A stretch of 48,451 nucleotides of DNA, taken from Alphaproteobacteria bacterium. GTDB taxonomy: Bacteria; Pseudomonadota; Alphaproteobacteria; JAJFFI01. Positions 7,844 to 16,726 of this stretch are shown piece by piece. The notes below the pieces were generated by a model. The model made no database searches. It was not told the DNA's origin and worked only from the letters and a program-made list of their open reading frames with translations. The position numbers and the translations under genes were made by a program. Position 1 is the first letter of the stretch. Each line of letters begins with the position of its first letter. The stretch spans positions 1 through 48,451 of the forward strand of contig JASJBI010000067.1 in the NCBI GenBank assembly GCA_030066595.1. Reading direction: 5' to 3'.

Positions 7844-10800
7844 GTGGCAGAGGACTTAAAGCTCAGCTCCCGGGCGCAGTTGGCGGACAAGATACGCCGG
7901 CTCGAGCGCCGTGTGCGCGAACTCGAGGGTCAGCTTGCCGAGGTCCGGCAGCCGCCCCAGGAGGATGAGGCCCGGTCGCTCAGATACCTGTCCGAACACC
8001 TCCCCTTCTACCTGGCCTGGAAAGACCGGGATCTGGTTTACCTCGGATGCAACCAGAACCAGGCCAAAGCCGCCGGCCTTGCGAGCCCTGCCGATATCGT
8101 CGGCATGACCGACTTCGATCTTCCCTGGACCGAGGCCGAGGCGAAGCTTTATCAGGCAAGCGACCGGCGGGTCATCGAAACCGGTGAGCCGCTGATCGAT
8201 CGCCAGGCGACCCAACACTGCGCCGATGGCACGGTCATGACCATCATGACCAGCACGGTCCCGTTGCGGAATGCGGCGCAAGAGACCATCGGCGTTATCA
8301 GCCTTTTCGTCGACGTCACCGAACGCAAACGCATGGAAGACGCGCTCAGGGAGAGCGAGGCCCGCAACCGGCTGATCCTGGAGAACATCCCGGCACTGGT
8401 CGCTTACATCGACCGGGAGGAACGCTTCCAGTACCACAACGCCTGCTGTCTCGCCTTGCGGGGGGTCAGCAAGGAGGACTTGCTGGGCAGCAGAGTCTGC
8501 GATGTCGTTGAGGAACCGGCCTATGGCGTCGCCCAGCCGCATATCGGGCGCGCGCTCGCGGGTGAGCCTCAGAGGTTCGAGACCACGGTGCGGGACGGCA
8601 AGGGCGAGCTTCGCGAGCTTGCAGTCCGTTACGTGCCCGACCAGGACAACTCGGGGACCGTGCACGGCATTTATGTCCTGGCGACCGACATCACCGAGCG
8701 CAAGCGGTTCGAGCGCGCGCTTGCCGAGAGCGAGGCCCGCTTGAGAACGATCGTCGAGTCGGCGCCCGTCGAGATCTACCTCAAGGACCGCGAAGGCCGG
8801 CATCTGATGGTGGGCCATGAGTCGCGCCGGCGGTTCGGCCGAGATCTTCACGGGCTGACGGCGCACGAGTTCCTACCGCAGGACGTGGCCGACAAGCTGG
8901 TCGAACAGGACCAGGAGGTGCTGCGAACCGGCGAGGTTGTGCCGCTCGAGTATCACCTCGATCTGCCGGAAGGCGTGCGGCACTTCATGGCGATCAAGTT
9001 CCCGGTGCCGAGCGGCGATGGGGACGAGACAATCGTCGGCGGTGTCGCCATCGACATTACCGACCGCAAGCGCTTCGAGCTCGCGCTCAAGGAAAGCGAG
9101 GCACGGCTGCAGGCGATCGTGGATCACGCCCCGGTGGAGATCTACTTGAAAGACCGGCGCGGCCACCACCTGGTGTCGGGGCGAGAGGCACGCGCGCAGT
9201 TCGGTCAGGATATCTATGGCTTGACCGCGCATGATCTGTTTGCGCCGGAACTGGCAGACGACCTGGTGGAGCAGGACGAAAAGGTGCTGCGCACGGGCTC
9301 CGTCGTGCCCCTTGAATATCAGCGGATGCAGGCGGATGGCCTGCATCACTACGTTGCGATCAAGTTTCCCGTGCCGAGCGGCGCGCAGGATGAGGCCATC
9401 GTGGGCGGCGTCGCGATCGACATCACCGAGCAGAAAAAGGCCGAGGTTGCGCTGCGGGCGAGCGAGGAAGAGGCGGTCGCCTCGCGCAACCTGCTGCTGG
9501 ATGCGCTCGACGCGATGCGTGACGGCATGGCCTTCTACGATGCCGACGACCGGCTGATTTTCTGTAATCAAAGATGCCGGGACATGTACCCGGTAATCGC
9601 CGATCTCCTGGTTCCCGGCACCCGCTGGGGCGACCTGCTGCGTGCCCTGCATGAGCGCGGCGGGCTTGCCGGCTCTCCGGACCAGCAGCAGAAGACACTC
9701 ACTGCCCGCCGCGAATCCCGCCGCGGTCAAGAGATCACCGAATACCAGCTCAGTGACGGGCGCTGGGTTCAGGGGCGTGACCAGCGAACCGCGAGCGGCG
9801 GAATGGTCAGCGTGCGGATCGACATAACCGAGCGCAAGGCATTCGAGCTTGCGCTCCAGAAGAGCGAGGCCCAGCTGCAGGCCTTTGTCGAGTTCGCGCC
9901 GGTCCAGATCTACCTGAAGGATCGGCAGGGACGCCACCTGCTGGCGGGGCGCGAGTCGCGCCGATACTTCAAGCGAGACATCCGTGGGCTCACCGCTCAT
10001 GAGCACCTCCCGGCCGATATTGCGGAGGCGCTGGAGGCAAGAGACAAAGAGGTCTTGGAGACGGGCGCCGTCGCGTCGATGGAGTATGAGCTGAGGCAGG
10101 ACGACGGGCCGCATCAGTATGTCACGATGAAGTTTCCCGTGCCGAGCGGCGAGCAGGACGAGGTGATCGTCGGTGGCGTCGCCATCGACATCACCGAGCA
10201 GAAGAAGGCCGAGGCCGCGCTGCGGGCGAGCGAAGAGGAGGCGGTCACCTCGCGCAACCTGCTGGTGGATGCGCTCGAGGCGATGCGCGACGGCATGGCG
10301 TTCTACGACAGCGACGATCGATTGATCTTCTGCAATCGGAGATTTCGGGACATGTGTCCATGTGCGTCCGACCTCATGGTGCCGGGCACCCGATGGGAGG
10401 ATCTGATCCAGGCAATGTATCAACGCGATGGCTTCGCCGGTTCCGAGGAAGAGCAGCGCGCGGCTTACGAACGGCGTCTGGAGGCACGTCGCAAGGGAGA
10501 GGTGGGCGAGTATCAGACGAGGACCGGGCGCTGGGTTCAGACGCGGGATCACCGCAAGGAGGGGGGCGGGCTGGTCAGCGTTCGGATCGACATCACCGAG
10601 CGCAAGGAGGCCGAACAGGCGCTGCACGAAGCCAAAGAGCACGCCGAACGGGCAAATCTGGCCAAGTCGCGTTTCCTTGCCGCGGCCAGCCACGACATGC
10701 GGCAACCGTTGCAGGCGTTGCGCCTGTTGATGAGTGTGCTGGAGACGACGCCGTCGGCGCGGGAGCGTCGGCAGATCCTCAAGGATATGACGGGCGCGGT

Positions 10801-11791
10801 CGATGCCATGGGCGATCTCTTGAACGCGCTTCTGGACATCAGCAAGCTGGAGGCAGGCGCAGTGTCTCCCGAGCTGTCGCAGTTCTCGATTCAACGATCG
10901 CTCGACCGTATCCGCCGGGATTTCCAAGCCCAGGCGCAGTCGAAGGGGCTGGACTTCCGGGTCTTGCCCTGCGCGGCGGTCGTGCACAGCGACCCTGTGC
11001 TGGTTGATCGCATCCTCTCGAACCTGGTGGCGAACGCGGTGCAGTACACCGAGACCGGCCGCATCCTGGTCGGTTGCCGATCTCACGGGCCCCACCTGCG
11101 GGTTGAGGTCTGGGACAGCGGGATCGGCATCCCGCAGGATCAACTCGGCAACGTGTTCGAGGAGTTCCATCAGTTGGAGAATCCGGCGCGCGACCGCACC
11201 AAGGGGCTCGGCCTCGGCTTGGCCATCGTGAAGCGGCTGGCGAATCTTCTCGATCTTCCTCTCGATGTGCGATCGGTCCCCAGCAGTGGCTCGGTGTTCT
11301 CGATCGAGATCCCCCGCCGGCTGGCGGTCCATCGGCCGGCCCGCCAGGCCCAGCGTCCTGCGGCTGCAAAGCCGGAGCTTGGCAAAATCGCGATTCTGGT
11401 GATCGAGGATGATGCGGCGGTGGCGGCGGCGATGGGCCGCCTGCTTTCCAGGTGGGGTGCAGAGGTTCGGCTGGTCGACAGCTACGCGGCTGCGATCGCC
11501 GAGTTCAGCGGCGCGGGCTATCAACCGGATCTGATCATTTCCGACTACCGCCTGCCCGGCCGGCATTCCGGGATCGCGGCGCTCAAGGGCATTGAACAGC
11601 GGCTTGGCCGGCGCGTTCCCTCCATCGTCATCACCGGCGACAGCCAACCGCAGAGCATGGCGGTGGCGGAGGCAGCCGGCTACCGGCTCCTGCACAAGCC
11701 GGTCGATCCGAGGGAACTTGAACGCGAGATCCGGCGCCTGGCGCCGGACCCCCAGGACCGCGAGGGCGGGCCGCGGTACCCGAGAACGTAG
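7844..11791 (+). CDS. Hybrid sensor histidine kinase with seven PAS domains
   Basis: This is a soluble hybrid histidine kinase of about 1316 residues with no membrane segment. After an N-terminal coiled coil (about 5-35) come seven PAS/PAC units at about 46-162, 173-285, 299-405, 419-528, 545-662, 675-785 and 802-922, most ending in a DITERK-type motif. Then follow a HisKA domain (phospho-accepting H950 in ASHDMRQPLQAL), an HATPase domain (NLVANAVQYTETG, DSGIGIP, GLGLGLAIV) and a C-terminal receiver with D1234 in ISDYRLPG. PAS 4-5 and PAS 6-7 are a tandem duplication. The GTG at 7844, preceded by GGTGGTGGGAA, starts a sensible coiled coil; the frame is open upstream and ATG codons at 7805 and 7679 are alternatives. 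PAS ligands and the downstream partner are unknown; no DNA-binding regulator is adjacent. Confidence 0.93.
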   Translation: MAEDLKLSSRAQLADKIRRLERRVRELEGQLAEVRQPPQEDEARSLRYLSEHLPFYLAWKDRDLVYLGCNQNQAKAAGLASPADIVGMTDFDLPWTEAEAKLYQASDRRVIETGEPLIDRQATQHCADGTVMTIMTSTVPLRNAAQETIGVISLFVDVTERKRMEDALRESEARNRLILENIPALVAYIDREERFQYHNACCLALRGVSKEDLLGSRVCDVVEEPAYGVAQPHIGRALAGEPQRFETTVRDGKGELRELAVRYVPDQDNSGTVHGIYVLATDITERKRFERALAESEARLRTIVESAPVEIYLKDREGRHLMVGHESRRRFGRDLHGLTAHEFLPQDVADKLVEQDQEVLRTGEVVPLEYHLDLPEGVRHFMAIKFPVPSGDGDETIVGGVAIDITDRKRFELALKESEARLQAIVDHAPVEIYLKDRRGHHLVSGREARAQFGQDIYGLTAHDLFAPELADDLVEQDEKVLRTGSVVPLEYQRMQADGLHHYVAIKFPVPSGAQDEAIVGGVAIDITEQKKAEVALRASEEEAVASRNLLLDALDAMRDGMAFYDADDRLIFCNQRCRDMYPVIADLLVPGTRWGDLLRALHERGGLAGSPDQQQKTLTARRESRRGQEITEYQLSDGRWVQGRDQRTASGGMVSVRIDITERKAFELALQKSEAQLQAFVEFAPVQIYLKDRQGRHLLAGRESRRYFKRDIRGLTAHEHLPADIAEALEARDKEVLETGAVASMEYELRQDDGPHQYVTMKFPVPSGEQDEVIVGGVAIDITEQKKAEAALRASEEEAVTSRNLLVDALEAMRDGMAFYDSDDRLIFCNRRFRDMCPCASDLMVPGTRWEDLIQAMYQRDGFAGSEEEQRAAYERRLEARRKGEVGEYQTRTGRWVQTRDHRKEGGGLVSVRIDITERKEAEQALHEAKEHAERANLAKSRFLAAASHDMRQPLQALRLLMSVLETTPSARERRQILKDMTGAVDAMGDLLNALLDISKLEAGAVSPELSQFSIQRSLDRIRRDFQAQAQSKGLDFRVLPCAAVVHSDPVLVDRILSNLVANAVQYTETGRILVGCRSHGPHLRVEVWDSGIGIPQDQLGNVFEEFHQLENPARDRTKGLGLGLAIVKRLANLLDLPLDVRSVPSSGSVFSIEIPRRLAVHRPARQAQRPAAAKPELGKIAILVIEDDAAVAAAMGRLLSRWGAEVRLVDSYAAAIAEFSGAGYQPDLIISDYRLPGRHSGIAALKGIEQRLGRRVPSIVITGDSQPQSMAVAEAAGYRLLHKPVDPRELEREIRRLAPDPQDREGGPRYPRT
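9074..10609 (+). repeat. Exact 768-bp tandem duplication of a PAS pair
   Basis: Two in-frame copies (9074-9841 and 9842-10609), each 256 codons, encode the same order of two distinct PAS types inside the histidine kinase. Anchor strings such as GACGGCATGG fall at 9521 and 10289, exactly 768 nt apart, and the junctions at 9074, 9842 and 10610 keep the same phase, so I see no net length change. Many base substitutions separate the copies, so the event is not very recent. Confidence 0.85.
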
Positions 11792-11794
11792 ACC

Positions 11795-11811
11795 CAATGT
11801 CGGGCACATTG
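11795..11811. terminator. Small hairpin between convergent genes
   Basis: CAATGT (11795-11800) and ACATTG (11806-11811) form a perfect 6-bp stem with a 5-nt loop just after the kinase stop codon and before the convergent oxidoreductase stop. No U-tract follows, so terminator activity is only possible. Confidence 0.25.
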
Positions 11812-11838
11812 CCTTCCGGCAGTGCTCCGGAGACCTCT

Positions 11839-13968
11839 CTAACCGACGCTCACCGGGACCAGTCGACAGGGTAGCCCGCGGGTGTCGGTGGAACCGGCTG
11901 CCGGATCCCACGGCCCGTCATAGGACATGGCCGCATTGATGTTGACGTCCAGTGCGCCGTGCTCGGGACCGGCCGCCTCGGGCAGCCACCAACCCATGCC
12001 GGTGCTGACCACGCCGGGCGCCACCGCGTCCGTGAGCTGCGTCTTGAGGCGGCAGTCTCCCGAACCGCCCGCGATCTCGACGCCGACCCAGTCCCCGTCT
12101 GCGAGCCCATGGGCCGCGGCCGTCTCGGGATGGATCTTGAGCCGCGGATCGGGCGAAACCTTGCGCGCCCAGGCCTGATCCCGGAAGCGCGAATGATGGT
12201 AGGTCTTCTCGCGCGCCCCGGTCAGCAGCATCAGCGGGTAGTCGCCCTGGCGCGCGGCCAGGTCCCGGCGGGGCCGGCTGTAGGCTGGCAGCGGGTCCAG
12301 GCCGAGCGCCGCGAGCCTTTCGCTGTAGAGCTCGACCTTGCCGGTCGGCGTCCGAAACCCCTGCGATTCGAAATCTGCGAGCGCATAGGGGAACTCCGCA
12401 TAACCCGACTCCATCAGCCGATCGAGGGAGATCCCGCTGTCGCCTAGGAGGAATTCGTTCAAGGCGCGCTGCGAGGTCCACGGCAGGAAGTTCTGGGTGA
12501 TCGCGCCGCGGCCGGCCATGCGGGCCAACAGATCGGTGGCGATGTCCAGGTCGCAGCGCGCCGCCCCGCGTGGCGGCAGCACAGCGCGGGTAAAGCCGAT
12601 GCAGGGCCCACCGGGCTGCAGCGCGACCTCCTCTTCCTCGAGCGTCGTGGTCTTGGGCAGCACGATATCCGCGAGCGCGGCCGTGGGTGTCATCGATTGC
12701 GTCGCCACCGCAAGGAAGTCCAGCGAGCGCAACGCCGCCAGGGTGCGGCGCGCATCCGGATAGGTGACGGCGATGTTGACACCGCTGACATAGAGCCCGC
12801 GCACCGGGTAGGGCTCGCCGGTCAGAATCGCCTCGATCACCGAGGGGTTGTGGCAGGCCGTCTGCCAGCCCTCGGGCCCGGCCCAGAGGGGAAACCGGTC
12901 GGCGCCGATGGTGCGCACTTCGACCGCGTGCGGCAATCGGAAAGCCGGGTCGTGCAACAGATCGAGATAGGTACGGAAGCCCGCGGGCTTCTTGATGCGT
13001 GGGTTGCCGCCCCGGCGGTCGAGATTGCCGCTGATCGCCACCAGGCAGTGGAAGGCACGGAAGGTCTGCACGCCCCCGCTGAACGCATCGATGCCATGGC
13101 CGCTCACGAAGGTGGCCGGTCCGTACGCGTACATGCGCGCGGCCGCAACAATGTCATCGGCCGCGACGTCGGCGATCTGCGCGGCGGCCGCGGGGTGATA
13201 GTCCGCGGCCCGTTCGGCCAGCCGATCGAATCCATGGCACCAGCGGTCGACGAAGGCGCGGTCGTAGAGCCCCTCGGTGACCATCACATGGATCATGGCC
13301 AGGGCAATGGCGACGTCCGTACCCGGTCGCGGCCGCAACCACAGATCCGCCAGCTCCGCCGCGGGCGTACGTACGGGATCGACCACGACGATCCGAGCGC
13401 CGCGCGCTTTGGCCCGCTTGAGCGCCATCCATTGGGCCGGGTCTGCCGCCTGCGGGTTGCGTCCGACGACCAGCGCGCAGTTGGTGTCGTCAATGTCCTC
13501 GGCGCCGGTGATGGCGAGCCCGGTGAGCCGGTCGCTGACCGCCCGGCAGCCACCGCAAAGATCCTGATTGATCATCCAGTTTGGGGAGCCCAGGGAGCGC
13601 ATGAGCAGGGCTACGACGGCACCGCGGCTGAAGAACGCGCCGCTCACCGCGCCGGCGAGCGCCAGCGGACCGTGTTCCGTTCGGATCGCCGCCAGCCGGT
13701 CGGCCATCTCGTCGAGGGCGGCGTCCCAGCTGATCCGCATCCAGCGGCCGGAGCCCCGCTCCCCGTCGCGGCGCAGCGGGTGCAATACCCGGTCCGGATG
13801 CGCGGTCCATTCCGGCAGCGCCCGGATCCCCTTGACGCAGAATGCGCCCTTCGACGCCGGATGATTGGGATTTGGGCCGATCTTGGAAACCTGGCCGTCG
13901 GCGACCGTCACCAGCGAACCGCAGGTGGTGCTGCACTCCCAGCAGGTGCTCGCGAAGGTTCCATCCAT
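11839..13968 (-). CDS. Molybdopterin-dependent oxidoreductase, DMSO-reductase superfamily
   Basis: The product (709 residues) is a catalytic subunit of the bis-molybdopterin oxidoreductase superfamily. An N-terminal [4Fe-4S] motif C9-x2-C12-x3-C16-x27-C44 is complete. A cysteine-rich loop follows (LCGGC, C138 and C141), where family members carry the metal-ligating Cys, Sec or Ser. Cofactor-binding stretches such as VVGRNPQAADP, the central domain, and the C-terminal cap with a beta-barrel (about 590-709) are all present. There is no Tat signal, suggesting a cytoplasmic enzyme. I chose ATG 13968, with GAGGGGGA upstream; the frame is open to 14190 but that would overlap the upstream gene and add a non-conserved leader. 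No iron-sulfur or membrane-anchor subunit is adjacent, so the electron partner and substrate cannot be named. Annotation as formate dehydrogenase or thiosulfate reductase would be a guess. Confidence 0.9.
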   Translation of the reverse strand: MDGTFASTCWECSTTCGSLVTVADGQVSKIGPNPNHPASKGAFCVKGIRALPEWTAHPDRVLHPLRRDGERGSGRWMRISWDAALDEMADRLAAIRTEHGPLALAGAVSGAFFSRGAVVALLMRSLGSPNWMINQDLCGGCRAVSDRLTGLAITGAEDIDDTNCALVVGRNPQAADPAQWMALKRAKARGARIVVVDPVRTPAAELADLWLRPRPGTDVAIALAMIHVMVTEGLYDRAFVDRWCHGFDRLAERAADYHPAAAAQIADVAADDIVAAARMYAYGPATFVSGHGIDAFSGGVQTFRAFHCLVAISGNLDRRGGNPRIKKPAGFRTYLDLLHDPAFRLPHAVEVRTIGADRFPLWAGPEGWQTACHNPSVIEAILTGEPYPVRGLYVSGVNIAVTYPDARRTLAALRSLDFLAVATQSMTPTAALADIVLPKTTTLEEEEVALQPGGPCIGFTRAVLPPRGAARCDLDIATDLLARMAGRGAITQNFLPWTSQRALNEFLLGDSGISLDRLMESGYAEFPYALADFESQGFRTPTGKVELYSERLAALGLDPLPAYSRPRRDLAARQGDYPLMLLTGAREKTYHHSRFRDQAWARKVSPDPRLKIHPETAAAHGLADGDWVGVEIAGGSGDCRLKTQLTDAVAPGVVSTGMGWWLPEAAGPEHGALDVNINAAMSYDGPWDPAAGSTDTRGLPCRLVPVSVG

Positions 13969-14120
13969 CTCGCGCCGTCCCCCTCGCCCGCCAGGCCAAC
14001 CGCTGTCGGGGCTGTCGGGCCCCGTTCCCGACCCGTTGCGGACCGTTGCCCCGGAGTCTGACGGTTCCGGATGCAAAGGTCCAGCCCATCCCGGATGGCC
14101 GCGGGAGGCGAGATACCGGG

Positions 14121-15740
14121 CTAGAGGTTCTCGAACTGCTCGAGCGGGAAGTGTTTGAGAAATGGCAGGTAGGTCGGGTCGATGCGCCACCGCTCGACCA
14201 CGCGTTTCGCGCCGTCGGCGGGAGTGCGCCGAAAGACGCTGACAGCGCGCTTGGCGTGCTGGGAGTTGACGAGCTTCTGCCCGGTCCGGGCGCGCCGGCT
14301 GAGCATGAACAGGGTCTTGAAGTGGGTTTCCGCCATGCCCAGCGCCTTGGCGGCAATTGCGAAGGCCTCCCCTCCGGCGCCGTAGATGAACTTCTGGGTC
14401 GCTTCGTGCGGCAGCTTGGTGAGCTCGGAGAACAGCTTTTCGAAGAAGATGACCTGGCCCGACCGTAGCAGCGCGATCAGGAATTCGGGTTTCCTGGCAT
14501 TGGGATCCTGCAAGAGCTTCCGGATGTTGATGTCCTTCTTGTCCCGCTCCGCGATCTGGATCTTTGTCAGCAGGCTGCTCAGCGCCTCCTCGAGCGTCTG
14601 GTCCAGCGCGGAGGGATCGATGTCGAAATTGCTGACGATGTGCTTGCGCAACGCGGCCGAGACCCAGCGATACATGCGGGTTGCCAGCTCGGCCTTGAGA
14701 TCCTTGCGCAGCAGCAGGGGCTTCTGATAGCTCTGGATCCGCTCGGATTCGTCGACCAGACGATCAAGCGTTCCTTCCGAGATGCGGGCCCCGTTGTTCT
14801 TGAGCAGCTTGGTCACGACCTCCGGTTCTCCCGCATCGACCAGCGCGTCGGACACCTGTTCGCTGACCTCTTTGCGGGCTGCAACGGCGAGCCGGTGCTG
14901 CATCGTGCGCAGCTGCACGATTTCGATCAGCTCCGGGTCCTTGAGCAATTTGCTACGCAGCAGGATCGGTTGCGCCACGTCGATGTGGTCGTTCGCCAGC
15001 AGCGAGATCAAGTCCTCCGGCGCGTTCGGTTGATCGGCGAACTTCTGCGCCAGAGCGGCCCGCACCTCCCGCTCGACCTCGGAGATCAGCTGGCACAGCA
15101 CTTGGCCGATCAGCGCGGACTCCTTGCTGGTGAGCTTGCGCTTGATGCTGAACGCGAGGTCGCTCACGCAGGAGACCAGATTCTTTCGGCCCGCCGCCGA
15201 CCGGTCCCGGGCGAGTTGGAGCAGTTTGGCTTGTTCATTGAAGAACTCCACCGACCCTTTGGGCAGACTGGCCCCTTGGTTCTGCAGCAGCGCATTCAGG
15301 ACCGACCGCTCGCCCATGCCGACCAGCGCGTCCGCGACCGACGGAGGAATGGACCGTCGCCCGGCGATCGTGAGCCGGTGCTCCTCGGTGCGGCTGCGGG
15401 CGATTTGAATGAGTTCGGCGTCCCAAAGACACTGGCTGCGTTTGAGGATTGGGCGGGCGACTTCGATGACGTCAAGCGCCAGACACAGCACCAGTTCCTT
15501 GGGCGCGTCCGGTTCCCGCGACAAGCGCTCGGCTAGCTCCGCCCGGACGGTGCAGCTCTTGTCGTTGACCAGCTGCATCAGGATGTCGTTGGCCAGCAGC
15601 TCCTCATCGGCCGAGAGCTCGCGGCCGGCGCAGAAACGCAGATCGCAGATCAGGCCGACCAGCTTGGTGCGGTCGCCGATGGACCCGCTCTTGGCCAGTG
15701 CGCAGAGATCAGGGATGGTCGAGGCGGATTGGTCAACCAT
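14121..15740 (-). CDS. DUF2336 family protein, two repeated halves
   Basis: The product (about 539 residues) is all-helical and soluble and matches the alphaproteobacterial DUF2336 family, which has HEAT-like character and no established biochemical role. Two similar units are visible, about 15-160 and 165-310: each has a helical start, an AELAERLSREPDAP / AALAQKFADQPNAP motif, a VARPILKRS / VAQPILLRS motif, an EEHRLTIAGR / MQHRLAVAAR motif and a DALVGMGE / DALVDAGE motif. The C-terminal part (about 330-539) is a different helical domain. I chose ATG 15740; the frame continues upstream to 15851, but that leader is Arg/Pro-rich and not family-like. It lies just upstream of the molybdopterin oxidoreductase on the same strand with a 152-nt gap. 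There is no sign of export. Confidence 0.85.
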   Translation of the reverse strand: MVDQSASTIPDLCALAKSGSIGDRTKLVGLICDLRFCAGRELSADEELLANDILMQLVNDKSCTVRAELAERLSREPDAPKELVLCLALDVIEVARPILKRSQCLWDAELIQIARSRTEEHRLTIAGRRSIPPSVADALVGMGERSVLNALLQNQGASLPKGSVEFFNEQAKLLQLARDRSAAGRKNLVSCVSDLAFSIKRKLTSKESALIGQVLCQLISEVEREVRAALAQKFADQPNAPEDLISLLANDHIDVAQPILLRSKLLKDPELIEIVQLRTMQHRLAVAARKEVSEQVSDALVDAGEPEVVTKLLKNNGARISEGTLDRLVDESERIQSYQKPLLLRKDLKAELATRMYRWVSAALRKHIVSNFDIDPSALDQTLEEALSSLLTKIQIAERDKKDINIRKLLQDPNARKPEFLIALLRSGQVIFFEKLFSELTKLPHEATQKFIYGAGGEAFAIAAKALGMAETHFKTLFMLSRRARTGQKLVNSQHAKRAVSVFRRTPADGAKRVVERWRIDPTYLPFLKHFPLEQFENL

Positions 15741-15955
15741 GAGACGAGGCCCGCAAGATCGGCGCCAGGCTTGGACCCGTATCGTTGGACAAGCTGCCGG
15801 CGGTCGTGCTTCTGCTCCTGCCGCTGAGACTGCATCCGGCGTCCGGGGCACGCCGCTTGGGCGCGCCGCCTACGCCGTGAGTAGCACGGACTTAAGTCAT
15901 AACGGTAAAAACAGGCTTAACCCTGCGGAAATGCCGGCGTGCCGGGATCTTGCGC
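15741..15955. promoter_or_regulatory. Intergenic region upstream of the DUF2336 gene
   Basis: This gap carries a short AT-rich stretch (about 15886-15920) that could hold the minus-strand promoter of the DUF2336 gene. No clear hexamer pair or operator was recognised. Confidence 0.25.
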
Positions 15956-16303
15956 TCAAGGGCGATGCGCTTTGTCCCGCCTCTGGGCGCGATGGGCGAT
16001 CAGACTGGATGTGATCAGGAGCGCCAATGCGGGCAGGACCACGATGAAGATCCTGGTCGTCCAATCGTAGAAGGACTGCTGCTGGGACTCGAGGTACCGC
16101 TTCGAGGTGCACTCATAGCGCTGACGGAAACTCCCCCTGCACCTGTTGTCCTTCTGCTTCACATAGGCGCTCTGCGGCGGGCTCGGCGGCTCGCTGCGGG
16201 TGAACTGCATCAGCCCCGCCCCGACCAGCCAAGCGGTGGCCAGGGCGATGACACAGCGTCGTACAAGTAATGGTTTTCTAATGTATATTTGATGCAACCA
16301 CAT
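15956..16303 (-). CDS. Small two-helix membrane protein of unknown function
   Basis: A 115-residue frame from ATG 16303 encodes a basic N-terminus, a membrane helix (about 16-34), a hydrophilic loop with two Cys (RCRGS and YECTS), a second helix (about 84-103) and a basic tail ending in HRAQRRDKAHRP. The composition (two clean hydrophobic segments with positive flanks) supports a real protein with the loop on the periplasmic side, perhaps with a disulfide. A TTG at 16330 is an alternative start. I recognise no family. It is alone on its strand and faces the DUF2336 gene's upstream region. Confidence 0.5.
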   Translation of the reverse strand: MWLHQIYIRKPLLVRRCVIALATAWLVGAGLMQFTRSEPPSPPQSAYVKQKDNRCRGSFRQRYECTSKRYLESQQQSFYDWTTRIFIVVLPALALLITSSLIAHRAQRRDKAHRP

Positions 16304-16726
16304 CTGTTCTTGCCGTCCCGCGCAAGCCAAACGCGATTATTCGAGTGAATTGTGCGTGATTTAAGTTAAATGAATCTAAACACTTCGGGATGCCGGCTCG
16401 CCATCCCGGCGGAACCGGGCGTCCGGCCCGCTCCACGCTTCGCCGAGCGTTTCGCCGGCGACCCCCCTGGTCGTCCCCAAGCTGTGTCTCTGCGCCCTGA
16501 TTCCGCACTCATCCAAGAGTGGACAGTGCGCCCGTCGAAGGGCTGTTGCGACCGGATGGCGGCAAAGATCGGGTCGGGGCTGTCCTTTGGACAGGGCCCC
16601 ACCTGTTGGACAGGGCCCCACCTGTCTATCTTGCCAGATGGCGAAGGCCATCGGGTCGGGCATAATGGCCCGTCAGACTGGGCAGAGACGATACGGAGTC
16701 GAACCTGCAACCCTTGGGAGGCTTCC
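16304..16726. promoter_or_regulatory. Intergenic region with AT-rich stretch and repeats
   Basis: Roughly 420 nt without a convincing gene. The left part (about 16330-16380) is AT-rich and includes ATTTAAGTTAAA at 16359-16370. The right part holds a 19-bp tandem repeat (described separately) ahead of the membrane-protein gene at 16727. The plus-strand frame running through it from 16370 has no ribosome site and un-protein-like composition before 16727. Confidence 0.4.
16581..16626. repeat. 19-bp direct repeat with inverted symmetry
   Basis: GGACAGGGCCCCACCTGT(T/C) occurs twice head to tail at 16589-16607 and 16608-16626, differing only in the last base. Each copy contains ACAGG and CCTGT arms around GCCCCA, and just before them TGTCC-TTT-GGACA (16581-16593) is another inverted repeat. 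The cluster lies about 100 nt upstream of the 16727 start and resembles an operator array. Its role is inferred only from position. Confidence 0.6.

Noticed and set aside
8873..11911. 1012-residue minus-strand frame opposite the histidine kinase
   Set aside because: It mirrors the repeated PAS codons on the other strand and has no recognisable domain; the kinase is unambiguous.
12697..14061. 454-residue plus-strand frame opposite the molybdopterin oxidoreductase
   Set aside because: No domain, Arg/Gly/Asp-rich complement of a well-supported gene.
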